Assembly: GCA_037962975.1 (NCBI GenBank)
Contig: CM075670.1
Span: 83,145,501 to 83,209,500, forward strand
DNA: 64,000 nt
Source of the DNA: Clitoria ternatea
Taxonomy: Eukaryota > Streptophyta > Magnoliopsida > Fabales > Fabaceae
Direction of reading: 5' to 3'
Positions 10,959 to 21,480 of the stretch are shown here, one piece after another. Each line of letters opens with the position of its first letter. Position 1 is the stretch's first letter. The position numbers and the translations under genes were made by a program. The notes under the pieces were generated by a model. The model was not told the DNA's origin. It made no database searches and saw only the letters and a program-made list of their open reading frames with translations.

Positions 10959-11716
10959 ATCCATACAATGCTATGACATATATCATCAATAATTCAAAAT
11001 TCCACATTTTTATTCATAATCAAATATACATACACCACTCAAAGTGGAAATATTACACATATATTTCACTTCCATCATTCCAATCTTTATTTCATCATAT
11101 AATCAATTCAATCAACATATTTCTTTCATATTCAACCATTTAATCTCATTTCACATACTCATATATTCACAACTACTATATTCAGTTACTTTATAGTATT
11201 TATGATAATTCTTATTAAATTCTTAAACTTTCCATAATCTGTTTTCTTATCAATTCTAATTAATTATGACCCGAACACCCCCCTTACCTCTATTCCGAGC
11301 TCCGACAGTTTGCTCAAGGGGTGGATAGCGTCCTACAGCCGCTGGATTCACCGTTCCTCTTTCGCTTCCGACGTCCTTTTTGTCAATCGCTTGCCTAACA
11401 CTCGTTCCGGCACCTACGGTCACCGAAACATCAAATTAGTTAGTACGTTACCTCCCTTATACTTCCAAACTCATTACCCAAGCTTCACAAGTCACTGAAA
11501 CTCAGAATCAAAACCCCAATCATCACATGCAAACTCGGATTCCATGAAGGGAAGGAGAAGAAACTAAAGATTAGAGGTCCTAGATGCCTTACCTTGGTTC
11601 CAAATTGCTTAAAACCACCAAGAATCCAAGTTTCCCTCAAAACCCTAGCCAAATCGCCTCAGAGAAGAGAGAAAAATGAAAGAAAGGGTTTACAGGTTCT
11701 GTTCTGTGTGACCCTG

Positions 11717-11724
11717 TTATAAAA
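11717..11724 (-). promoter_or_regulatory. Possible TATA box in Tekay LTR
   Basis: TTTTATAA on the minus strand, about 225 bp into the LTR; the equivalent in the 5' LTR is near 19027. A motif match only. Confidence 0.3.
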
Positions 11725-11947
11725 CAGATCACGACGCTGGCGCTACGCGTCAGATCACTAAATCACACCTGACGCTACGCGTCCCATCCACGCTACGCGT
11801 CAGGGTCCTAATGCCATTTTCCTTAAAATTTCATTTAAAACTGCTTTTCCCCACTTAACATTTCATATACCATTTTCATTATAAGCAAAATAATAATTTA
11901 CTCATTTCCAATTTATTTTCTATTATCAAAACATCTAGGATGTTACA

Positions 11948-11965
11948 TCCACTCCCCCTAAAAAG
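11948..11965 (-). promoter_or_regulatory. Tekay polypurine tract
   Basis: On the minus strand CTTTTTAGGGGGAGTGGA ends immediately before the 3' LTR start. A purine-rich tract at this place primes plus-strand DNA synthesis in LTR elements. Confidence 0.8.
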
Positions 11966-11992
11966 AGATTTCGTCCCCGAAATCAACGTACC

Positions 11993-14900
11993 TTATTGGA
12001 AAAGATTTGGATACAACCGCCTCATATCAGATTCCAATTCCCATGTATACGTCACTCCATTTATATTTTGCCACTTCACTTTTACTAGGGGTACTTCTTT
12101 GTTTCTCAATCGTTTAGTTTGATAACTTTCAATACAAATAGGTGCGATCTCCACAGTCAAATCTTCTTTCAACTCAATGGAATCTTCAGGTACAATCATT
12201 GAATCACAGGGAACATATTTTCTTAATTGTGAAACATGAAATACATCGTGAATGTTTGTCAATGCACGAGGAAGATTCAATCTGTATGCTACTTCACCAA
12301 TTCGTTCCAATATTTGGTAGGGTCCAATATACTTTGGATTAAGTTTCTGGCTCTTCATCACACGGCCTACACCTTTAGTAGGTGACACCTTCAGGAATAC
12401 CCAATCTCCCACCTGAAATTCAAGTGGCCTATGACGATTGTCATAGTAACTCTTCTGACGGTCTTGTGCAATTTTCATCTTTTCACGAATCATTATTACC
12501 TGATCATTCATTTCCTGAATTAATTCGGGTCCCAAATGGATTGCATCCCTATCTTCATTCCAACATAAAGGCGTACGACACCGTCTTCCATATAAAGCTT
12601 CATAAGGAGCCATCCCAATGCTACTATGATAGCTATTATTATAAGCAAATTCCACCAATGGCAGGTATCTCTCCCATGAGCCACCTTGCTCTAGTACACA
12701 AGCCCTAAGCATATCTTCCAAGGTCTGGATTGTACGCTCAGACTGGCCATCTGTCTGAGGATGATAAGCTGAACTCAACCTCAGTTCAGTACCCAATTCC
12801 TGCTGTAAACTTCCCCAGAATCTGGAAGTAAACCGAGGATCACGATCCGAAATAATACTCACAGGTACACCATGCAACCTTACCATCTCCGTAATGTACA
12901 GTCTAGCCAACCGGTCCAATGACCATTTCATATTCATAGCCAAGAAGTGAGCACTCTTGGTCAACCTGTCCACAATTACCCATATTGCATCACAACCAGA
13001 ACGAGTACGAGGTAACCCGGATACAAAATCCATAGTAATGCTTTCCCATTTCCATATTGGAATCTCCGGGGGTTGAAGTAAACCTGGGGGTCTCTGATGT
13101 TCGACCTTACACTTCTGACATATCACACAAGATCTTACATATTCAATTATTGCCTTCTTCATTCCCGGCCACCAGAATTCTTTCTTTAAATCATGGTACA
13201 TTTTAGTGATACCAGGATGAATACTTAAAGAACTTTTATGCGCTTCAGCTAATACAGCTTGTCGGAAATCACCCGCTGTGGGTACCACTACACGGTTCTT
13301 AAACCGCCAAATTCCATCCTTACCTTTAGTTAATCCCATATCTTTGCCTCTTGCTTGAGTGTCAAGCAACTCCAGCAACTCTTCATCTTCCTCCTGAGCC
13401 ACGGCTAAGGATTCTAAGAGTTCATTGGAGATTTTTAGCATTCCAATTACCATCTGATCTGGGGCTTGAATGGCAACCCCAATATTCATATTACGAAAGT
13501 CTTCTAACAATTCTTGTTCCTTGCCCATCAAGAAAGCTGCATGTAATACTTTTCTACTTAAGGCATCAGCCACAACATTCGCCTTACCAGGATGGTATTT
13601 CAAATCAAAATCATAATCCTTAAGGTATTCCACCCATCTCCTTTGCCTCATGTTTAATTCCTTCTGATCAAACAGATACTTCAAACTCTTGTGGTCACTG
13701 AATACCACAAAACGAGATCCATACAAGTAATGTCGCCAAATCTTCAATGCGAATACCACAGCAGCGAGTTCCAAATCATGAGTGGGATAATTCTGTTCAT
13801 GCTGCCTTAATTGCCTAGAAGCATAAGCAATTACCCTATCATTCTGCATCAGTACACAGCCTAAACCAAACTTAGATGCGTCACAGTATACCACAAATTC
13901 TTTCGTTACATCTGGTAATGCAAGCACAGGTGCAGTAGTCAAACACCACTTCAGCGTTTGAAAACTCAGTTCACACTTTTCTGTCCACACAAAGGGATTC
14001 TCCTTTCTTGTCAATCGAGTCAAGGGTAGTGCAATGCGGGAAAATCCTTCAATAAAACGGCGATAATAGCCAGCTAATCCAAGAAAACTCCTAATTTCAG
14101 TCACTGATTTAGGCCTTTCCCAAGCCATAACTGCTTCAATCTTGGATGGATCAATAGACACACCATCACAAGAGATTACATGCCCCAAAAATTTCACACT
14201 TGCTTCCCAGAAATCACACTTCGACAATTTAGCATACAACTTCTTTTCACGTAGCACTTGTAAAACAATTTGAAGATGTTGTGCATGCTCTTCTACAGAA
14301 TTTGAATATACTAGAATGTCATCAATAAACACCACGACAAATTGATCCAAGTAAGGTTGGAAAATCCGATTCATATAATCCATAAAGATAGCTGGAGCAT
14401 TGGTTACTCCGAAAGGCATTACAACATATTCAAAATGTCCATATCGAGTCCGGAACGCCGTTTTCAGAATATCTTCCGACTTCACTCTAATCTGATGATA
14501 TCCAGATCTCAAATCGATCTTAGAAAATACCACAGCACCTCGCAACTGATCCAACAAATCATCAATTCGTGGTAAAGGATATTTGTTCTTAACCGTCAAT
14601 TTATTCAATTGTCGGTAGTCAATACACATTCTCATACTACCGTCCTTCTTTTTCACCAACAACACCGGAGCGCCCCAAGGTGAAGCACTCGGTCGGATAA
14701 ACCCCTTACTTAGCAACTCATTTACTTGTTTCTTTACTTCAGCCAACTCCACTGAAGACATTCTATAAGGTGTACGGGACACAGGTTCTGCCCCAGGAAC
14801 TAAATCAATAGCAAAATCAATCTCCCTGTTTGGAGGCAATTCCGGAATGTCTTCCGGGAATACATCAGGAAAATCACACACCACTGGAATATCTGCAAGT

Positions 14901-16387
14901 TTAAGATTATACCGCCCTTCTGAAGTTAACAGAATAACATAAATTACAGAAACATCACTCACCACATTTTTAGTGTCCAATTCCTGAGAGAAAATTATAG
15001 TCTTGCGATAACAGTCCACCATAACATGGTTAACAGACAACCAGTCAAGACCCAGAATAACTTCTAAATTCTTCAATGGCATACATATTAAATTCACCAG
15101 GAAAGATCGGTCCTCTACTTGCATAGGTAATTCCTCACACATAGTAGTCGCTCGAAATGTAGAACCAGTAGGAGTGGAGACATTAAGAGCATCCTTCATT
15201 AATACCACCGGCAAACCAAGCCGCCGAACACAACTCTCAGAAATAAAAGAGTGGGTTGCACCAGAGTCATAAATAACATTTACAAGATAGTCATGAATAA
15301 GACACTTACCCTGTACCAAATTATCATTTCTTGAGACTTCAGAAGCATCAAAAGCAAACACACGTCCAGCCATAACATTCTGAGTACCACTGGACTGAGC
15401 ATCAGATCGCCTATGGTGTTGGCCTCCACGGCTACCGCCGCCTCGGCCTCCACGCTGAAAATTCCCACCACGGACCATAGAAGCACTCGCCCGATTACCA
15501 CGTCCTCCCTGCTGCTGCCTCTGTGGACAGTCGGGCCTAAGGTGTCCAGGTTGTCCACACTGGAAACAAACAGTTTGATTTATAGGACAATGTCTAGAGA
15601 AATGACCTTCCTGACCACAATTATAACAAGCACGACCACCAGAACGACCAGTAGATCCACGTCCAGAAGAAGAAGAAGATGTGGCAGAAGACTTGCCACC
15701 ATGGAAAAACTGACCCATCTTTTTAAAACTGAATCCTTTAGCCTTCAATGGTCTTTTGTCCCTTGACTGGGACGCTCTCTGTAACTGCACTTCCTCAGCA
15801 AGTCTGGCCTTATTTACCAGAGTAGGATAGTCACGGATTTCCATAGGAACAATGACACTTCGGAGTTCAATTCTTAACCCGGATTCATACTTTGCACACT
15901 TACTACCTTCAGTTCCTTCAAGAGAAAAAGGATGATAGAAATCACATAGTTCATCAAACTGTGACGTATATTCAGCCACTGACATCCTGCCCTGCTCAAG
16001 TTTTAAGAATTCCATCTCCTTACGGATTTTATAATTATCTGGAAAGTATTTAGCAAGAAATCTCCTCTTGAAATTCATCCACATCAATGGTTCATTCGCC
16101 GCATTCATCTGAATTCTAGTCCTTGACCACCATACACGAGGTTCATCTTTCAATTGATAGGTAGCAAATTGCACTCTCTGTTCTTCAGAGCATTCAAAGT
16201 ATTCAAATGTTTGCTCAATGTCACGCAGCCATATATGCGCCCCATCATAATCATGTCCTCCTTTGTAAATAGGTGGATTCCTCTTCAAAAATTTATCAAG
16301 GGTGGGACCAGAATCAGTCCTCCCCATCATTTGAGAAAACCTCTCAAAGAAATCATCACCACCAACAGAACTACTTCCTTCCGTCAT
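11993..16387 (-). CDS. Gag-pol polyprotein with chromodomain (Tekay clade)
   Basis: 1464 residues, no stop or frameshift. In order: gag capsid region (about residues 30-205); two CCHC zinc knuckles (C254-C257-H262-C267 and C274-C277-H282-C287); aspartic protease with DSGATHSFIS (D374); reverse transcriptase with catalytic FIDD at 687-690; RNase H beginning near VVYCDASK; integrase with an HHCC zinc-binding part (CVICQKC) and the catalytic triad D (TMDFVSG), D (ISDRDPRF), E (GQSERTIQ); and, in the last 60 residues, a chromodomain ending in WELESDMRRLYPNLF. The chromodomain with single-ORF organisation places it in the Tekay/Del branch. In cells it would be processed into particle, protease, RT and integrase proteins; the chromodomain is thought to steer integration to marked chromatin. 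The start is the first ATG after a leader of about 250 bp. Confidence 0.97.
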   Translation of the reverse strand: MTEGSSSVGGDDFFERFSQMMGRTDSGPTLDKFLKRNPPIYKGGHDYDGAHIWLRDIEQTFEYFECSEEQRVQFATYQLKDEPRVWWSRTRIQMNAANEPLMWMNFKRRFLAKYFPDNYKIRKEMEFLKLEQGRMSVAEYTSQFDELCDFYHPFSLEGTEGSKCAKYESGLRIELRSVIVPMEIRDYPTLVNKARLAEEVQLQRASQSRDKRPLKAKGFSFKKMGQFFHGGKSSATSSSSSGRGSTGRSGGRACYNCGQEGHFSRHCPINQTVCFQCGQPGHLRPDCPQRQQQGGRGNRASASMVRGGNFQRGGRGGGSRGGQHHRRSDAQSSGTQNVMAGRVFAFDASEVSRNDNLVQGKCLIHDYLVNVIYDSGATHSFISESCVRRLGLPVVLMKDALNVSTPTGSTFRATTMCEELPMQVEDRSFLVNLICMPLKNLEVILGLDWLSVNHVMVDCYRKTIIFSQELDTKNVVSDVSVIYVILLTSEGRYNLKLADIPVVCDFPDVFPEDIPELPPNREIDFAIDLVPGAEPVSRTPYRMSSVELAEVKKQVNELLSKGFIRPSASPWGAPVLLVKKKDGSMRMCIDYRQLNKLTVKNKYPLPRIDDLLDQLRGAVVFSKIDLRSGYHQIRVKSEDILKTAFRTRYGHFEYVVMPFGVTNAPAIFMDYMNRIFQPYLDQFVVVFIDDILVYSNSVEEHAQHLQIVLQVLREKKLYAKLSKCDFWEASVKFLGHVISCDGVSIDPSKIEAVMAWERPKSVTEIRSFLGLAGYYRRFIEGFSRIALPLTRLTRKENPFVWTEKCELSFQTLKWCLTTAPVLALPDVTKEFVVYCDASKFGLGCVLMQNDRVIAYASRQLRQHEQNYPTHDLELAAVVFALKIWRHYLYGSRFVVFSDHKSLKYLFDQKELNMRQRRWVEYLKDYDFDLKYHPGKANVVADALSRKVLHAAFLMGKEQELLEDFRNMNIGVAIQAPDQMVIGMLKISNELLESLAVAQEEDEELLELLDTQARGKDMGLTKGKDGIWRFKNRVVVPTAGDFRQAVLAEAHKSSLSIHPGITKMYHDLKKEFWWPGMKKAIIEYVRSCVICQKCKVEHQRPPGLLQPPEIPIWKWESITMDFVSGLPRTRSGCDAIWVIVDRLTKSAHFLAMNMKWSLDRLARLYITEMVRLHGVPVSIISDRDPRFTSRFWGSLQQELGTELRLSSAYHPQTDGQSERTIQTLEDMLRACVLEQGGSWERYLPLVEFAYNNSYHSSIGMAPYEALYGRRCRTPLCWNEDRDAIHLGPELIQEMNDQVIMIREKMKIAQDRQKSYYDNRHRPLEFQVGDWVFLKVSPTKGVGRVMKSQKLNPKYIGPYQILERIGEVAYRLNLPRALTNIHDVFHVSQLRKYVPCDSMIVPEDSIELKEDLTVEIAPICIESYQTKRLRNKEVPLVKVKWQNINGVTYTWELESDMRRLYPNLFQ

Positions 16388-16632
16388 ATTTTAGTTCTAC
16401 AATATCCCAAAACACATCACCATTAATAACCAATAATTGACCAGGGAGTACAAAAATTACCTCATGTATAAACACATAACAAGACGCTGCCCGGAGTGCC
16501 AAGAGAATGATGCCAAGTCAACCTGTTAATATATAAACAATCACAAGCATAATGCAATAAATGCAACACAGCCTGATATAGGACTCAAACAATCCCCTAA
16601 CTCTGCCCATTTTCCCGGCTCTAGAAAGAACC
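16388..16632 (-). other. Tekay 5' leader
   Basis: Non-coding leader between the primer-binding site and the gag ATG. No ORF or repeat noted. Confidence 0.6.
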
Positions 16633-16644
16633 GCTCTGATACCA
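16633..16644 (-). promoter_or_regulatory. Primer-binding site, initiator tRNA-Met
   Basis: TGGTATCAGAGC on the minus strand, two bases after the 5' LTR end. This is the usual complement of the 3' end of plant initiator tRNA-Met. Confidence 0.95.
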
Positions 16645-16646
16645 CC

Positions 16647-19292
16647 TGTGACGTCCTACGTCAATTTACCTTTATTTATATCCATTTAATTAATTTTCAC
16701 AATAAATTTTTTCGCATTTAATAAAATTTAATTATTTCTCATTTCAAAATAATATTTATTTTCACTAAACATACTCAAAGTAATAATTATATAGTGTGAC
16801 AAGACCTTAGAGTGTCTCTAATTTAGAAAAGAATCAAAAATATGAAACAGGGGCCTGACGCTGCGCGCCATTCCCACGCGTAGCGTCAGCCATCTGCTGC
16901 GCACCTCACGCTACGCGCCAGCCTCACGCATAGCGTGGGCATGACAGTGACAGCACCTAATGCTGTTACACATTTAAACCATTTTACTAACTTCTAACCT
17001 ATCCAATTGGCCCGTTTTAGATCCGATTGCCACGAAACTTCACGGGCCACCTGTTTTCCCCATTTCGGAACTGTTGGCGCTGTCCGTTTGCCAAAATTCC
17101 AACATATGCGCAAGTTATGCGCGGGATGCATTTTAACTCAATTAGGTGCAAAACCCTTACACCAAACATCCTAAATGGATTCCAATGGATCAAAAGCCAA
17201 TGCATCTAAATCCTAAATGTCATGGAAGACCTATTGATGCATTATGGGATTTCTTACACCCACCGAATTTTAATTTCACCTATCCGGTTCCTTAAACTCA
17301 ATATCCAACTATATGCATAACTTATCTAAATCAATCTAATCATCATCCTAACATCAATCACATAGCACACATAGCAATCATGCATTAATGCAACACCTGC
17401 CCATCACCTTCAACATTCATACATGTCAATGGCTCCGTGCCATAATTCATCCTCATCAAATAGTCATCAAACCACAACATGCATAATCATGGCAAGTTCA
17501 TCACACATACTTTATCATCTACCACACACCATATTAATACACTACTTATTACACACTTAAACACATACACTCAAACTATTACATTCATTATATACATCTT
17601 CATTCCTTGGCATCAAACTTCCTCTTGGCGCATCTCCAAAGCATTAGCATCCTCCCTGTCACTGGTCACTAAAATTTAAACAACAACAAGGGTGAGTGTT
17701 TGGAATATCATAATTAATATAGAACGAAGTATTAAACTTAACAATACCTACTACTCTTTGTTATTACATAATCTCTTTCGATTTCCTGCACTTATCCACG
17801 TCAATACAATTACACACATACACATCAATCTTTAACTTATGCAAACCATGCTTTCATTCATTCACATTTCACTTTTAATTCATAATTCATTTTCCATCAT
17901 CAATCAATATAAGATTCACATAAGTCACAACTGACTCTCATGTAATTTGACGCCTAGTATCCGGATACTAAAGGACTGGCCTTCAGCTGGGAGTCCGACT
18001 TGACATCCCGTGAACCCGACTTGGTTCACCGAGCCCGACTTGGCTCTCCACCTCAACCACTGGGTCCGACTTGACCACTGGGTAGCTCAACTGGGCACAA
18101 AGACCATGGAAGCCAGAAAACGAGGGGTATACATACCGTTGGCCATCCCATACCACATATTCACATATCATATCTCATAATCATAGCATATCATCAACAA
18201 AACCACATGTGCAACTACCAGAAACTGGCATGTGCTCACAATACAGGGTGACCGACTTGTCAAACCCATCCATACAATGCTATGACATATATCATCAATA
18301 ATTCAAAATTCCACATTTTTATTCATAATCAAATATACATACACCACTCAAAGTGGAAATATTACACATATATTTCACTTCCATCATTCCAATCTTTATT
18401 TCATCATATAATCAATTCAATCAACATATTTCTTTCATATTCAACCATTTAATCTCATTTCACATACTCATATATTCACAACTACTATATTCAGTTACTT
18501 TATAGTATTTATGATAATTCTTATTAAATTCTTAAACTTTCCATAATCTGTTTTCTTATCAATTCTAATTAATTATGACCCGAACACCCCCCTTACCTCT
18601 ATTCCGAGCTCCGACAGTTTGCTCAAGGGGTGGATAGCGTCCTACAGCCGTTGGATTCACCGTTCCTCTTTCGCTTCCGACGTCCTCTTTGTCAATCGCT
18701 TGCCTAACACTCGTTCCGGCACCTACGGTCACCGAAACATCAAATTAGTTAGTACGTTACCTCCCTTATACTTCCAAACTCATTACCCAAGCTTCACAAG
18801 TCACTGAAACTCAGAATCAAAACCCCAATCATCACATGCAAACTCGGATTCCATGAAGGGAAAGAGAAGAAACTAAAGATTAGAGGTCCTAGATGCCTTA
18901 CCTTGGTTCCAAATTGCTTAAAACCACCAAGAATCCAAGTTTCCCTCAAAACCCTAGCCAAATCGCCTCAGAGAAGAGAGAAAAATGAAAGAAAGGGTTT
19001 ACAGGTTCTGTTCTGTGTGACCCTGTTATAAAACAGATCACGACGCTGGCGCTACGCGTCAGCATGGCGCTACGCGTCAGCATGGCGCTACGCGTCAGAT
19101 CACTAAATCACACCTGACGCTACGCGTCCCATCCACGCTACGCGTCAGGGTCCTGATGCCATTTTCCTTAAAATTTCATTTAAAACTGCTTTTCCCCACT
19201 TAACATTTCATATACCATTTTCATTATAAGCCAAATAATAATTTACTCATTTCTAATTTATGTTCTATTATCAAAACATCTAGGATGTTACA
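16647..19292 (-). mobile_element. Tekay element 5' LTR
   Basis: 2646 bp, 36 bp longer than the sister LTR. The whole difference is two extra copies of an 18-bp unit, CATGGCGCTACGCGTCAG, at about 19062-19097. It holds the second hairpin array (17989-18267) and the perfect 16-nt palindrome at 17955. Confidence 0.96.
17989..18267 (-). other. Five AAGTCG-loop hairpins (5' LTR copy)
   Basis: Same five stems as at 10680-10958, all retained: 17989-18009, 18010-18029, 18031-18046, 18063-18076 and 18246-18267. Since this is the 5' LTR, any role in transcription or RNA would be expressed from here. Confidence 0.8.
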
Positions 19293-19297
19293 AGATG
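19293..19297. repeat. Target-site duplication of the Tekay element, right (AGATG)
   Basis: Second copy of AGATG. Its ATG makes the downstream fragment look as if it starts its own ORF at 19295; that start is a by-product of the duplication. Confidence 0.95.
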
Positions 19298-19582
19298 GCT
19301 GAATTTTTGGTACTGGCCGATGTCGCCTTCAGTTCTGCCGTTCGCCACGTTGTACACCGGAATTCCGCTGTTCAACTTAACCTGAATGGTATAGGTGTCT
19401 ACTATGAATTTCATGGTGGCCACCTATATGCTATGGACCGGGGTCAGGCTTCGGAACCTGAGGATATTCCTTATGAACTGATGCCCCTCCCCGAAGGCCA
19501 AAGCATGGAACTGAGGACGGTGTCGGAGGAATCCGAGAGGACAGCCTCCGCTAGACCGGACTCTCCAGCACCCAACTCTTAG
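19298..19582 (+). pseudogene. Ogre1 antisense gene, 3' part
   Basis: Last 94 codons of the antisense gene, in frame with the codon that ends at 9337. It begins AEFLVLADVAFSSAVRHVV and ends ...SPAPNS before TAG at 19580. The C-terminal part is acidic and Ser/Pro-rich. The two fragments share the same CCGGT-rich codon context. No canonical AATAAA follows; an AATACA at about 19667 is a weak candidate. Confidence 0.85.
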
Positions 19583-20212
19583 GATTTTTTTTCTTTTTTT
19601 CTTAGCCTTGTTCCGGGATGGGCTCCAGAGTTTTAATTTTTGTAATGGCCTCAGTGCCCTCTATTAATACAATGCAATTTTCATCCATCTGCTTGTCTTC
19701 TCTTTTCTTTCAAAATGTTTCCAAGTATCTCTCTCTTGTGACCGGTATGAGGTAACGACTTGAAGTAACACCGTCTAATCATCAACTTAGAATTAGGACT
19801 TCATCATGGACAATGTCTTTTGTGAAGCATAGAACCTCGGATTAGCGTATCATGGCCACCCCGTCCACAACTTCGATTAACCTTCGAACCTCCGGTGTAA
19901 TCGGCCTGACATCGGTCTTGGCAACCCCTTAACCCAATTCTATCCGAGGTAGGTTTCATGACACCGTTTGTTACGCCCCGAAGTAGTAAGCGGTGTAACC
20001 ATTGGGACAACGTCCCCCGCAACTTGACAGGGTCTACTTCATTTGACCTTGAGGGTCATGACACCGTCCTTTGGATCACCACTTGTCTTGGAATAGAGTG
20101 GACCTCCTCTGCCTATATCGGATCAACACCGTTTTTTTTTTTTTTTTTTGACATACGGTGGGTGATAGGAAGGTAAGAGTGGGGAATCGCCCCTTGACCG
20201 AAGATAAAATAT
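19583..20212. other. Ogre1 non-coding stretch after the antisense gene
   Basis: No supported ORF. It contains a run of 18 T at 20132-20149 and scattered ACACCG words. It probably holds the antisense gene's 3' UTR. Confidence 0.4.
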
Positions 20213-20840
20213 GGGGTGTGGCCCTTGATTTATGGAAGAGTAAAAAAAAAACTGGGGTTGTCTTTCGACTGACAGGAAAATAAATGTGGGGTGTGGCCCT
20301 TGATTTGCAGAAAGATAAAGGTGGGGGATTGCCCCTTGGCTGACAGGAAAATAAATGTGGGGTGTGGCCCTTGGTTTGCAGAATGGTAAAGGTGGGGGAT
20401 TGCCCCTTGATTAACGGGAAAATAAGTGGGGTGTGGCCCTTGGTTTGCAGAAAGGTAAAGGTGGGGGATTGCCCCTTGATTGACAGGAAAATAAGTGTGG
20501 GGTGTGGCCCTTGGTTTGCAGAAAGGTAAAGGTGGGGGATTGCCCCTTGACTGACAGGAAGATAAATGTGGGGTGTGGCCCTTGGTTTGCAAAGAGATAA
20601 AGGTGGGGGATTGCCCCTTGACTGACAGGTAAATAAATGTGGGGTGTGGCCCTTGGTTTGCAGAAAGGTAAAGGTGGGGGATTGCCCTTTGACTGACAGG
20701 AAAATAAGTGTGGGGTGTGGCCCTTGGTTTGCAGAAAGGTAAAGGTGGGGGATTGCCCCTTGGCTGACAGGAAAATAAGTGTGGGGTGTGGCCCTTGGTT
20801 TGCAGAAAGGTGAAGGTGGGGGATTGCCCCTTGATTGTCA
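20213..20840 (-). repeat. 71-bp tandem repeat, about 9 copies, in Ogre1 3' DNA
   Basis: The GGGGTGTGGCCCTT anchor occurs at 20213, 20288, 20359, 20428, 20499, 20570, 20641, 20712 and 20783. The period is 71 bp in most intervals. Each unit contains GGGG-ATTG-CCCC and GGG-TGTGG-CCC inverted pairs. ORFs of 203-208 codons across it are created by the repeat. Tandem arrays in the 3' region of Ogre-like elements are known and can seed satellites. Confidence 0.92.
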
Positions 20841-21480
20841 TGACTGCGAGTCTTTGGGAAACTGCCTTTTGAATGTAAGAGAATTAATATGAGGGAATGG
20901 TCCATTTTGACATGACTGTGGGTTGTTGGGGAACTACCCCTTGATTGAGAGGATATACCTGGGGTGATGCTCCTGTTGGAATTGTTTAGGAAGTGTAGCT
21001 CCACTGGGGAAGGATAACTCCTCCTGGTGACCTTCATGGTACCACTGGGAAAGTATTAGGTGAGTTGGGACAGAGTAATCTGGGGGTTGTCGGGGAACTG
21101 TCCTTCTAAGGAAAGAGAATGAAATCTGGGGAGATGCCCCAGTTATGACTGCATGTCGTTGGGGGACTGCCCTTTGAAAGAAATCTGGGGAGATGTCCCA
21201 GTTTGATATAACTGAAGGTTGTTGGGGAACCGCCCCTTGAATGAAAAAATAAACCCGGGGAGATGCCCCAGTTTGACATGATTGGATGAAATCTTGGGGA
21301 ACTGCCCCTTGAATGAAAGAACAAACCCAGGGAGATGCCCCAGTTTGGGTTGACCGGGAAGTGCAGTCCCACTGGGGAAGGATGTAGTTTTTGGTGATTA
21401 TGGTTCCGCTGGGGAATGAGAACTTGGGAAGTGCCAGCTTTGGCGATTGTGATTTCACTGGGGATGCCAATCTACTGATT
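20841..21480 (-). repeat. Degenerate tandem repeat with GGGG/CCCC dyads
   Basis: Units of roughly 65-75 bp alternate GGGGAACTGCCCC-type and GGGGAGATGCCCC-type dyads. It is homologous in layout to the OgreN region 47525-48062, on the opposite strand. Confidence 0.75.

Larger units (their letters stand above)
9338..11947 (-). mobile_element. Tekay element 3' LTR
   Basis: 2610 bp. In element orientation it starts TGTAACATCC (at 11947) and ends GACGTCACA (at 9338). It contains two clusters of ACGCGTAGCGT-type words (about 9547-9632 and 11728-11808) and, between them, an AAGTCG-loop hairpin array. Small ORFs in it are not conserved coding sequence. Confidence 0.96.
9338..19292 (-). mobile_element. 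Intact Tekay-clade chromovirus nested in Ogre1
   Basis: 9955 bp with LTRs 9338-11947 and 16647-19292, TG...CA ends, AGATG target duplication, initiator-Met primer-binding site, polypurine tract and one uninterrupted gag-pol ORF with a C-terminal chromodomain. The LTRs differ by about 16 substitutions by eye plus one 36-bp length change, so insertion is recent relative to Ogre1. Everything a chromovirus needs appears present; this copy may be autonomous. Confidence 0.97.

Noticed and set aside
19295..19582. A separate small gene starting at ATG 19295
   Set aside because: The ATG comes from the duplicated AGATG; the fragment is the end of the antisense gene.
20230..21037. Minus-strand ORFs of 203 and 208 codons rich in Pro and His
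   Set aside because: They translate the 71-bp repeat; 71 is not a multiple of 3, so the same DNA is read in all frames in turn. No domain, no start context.
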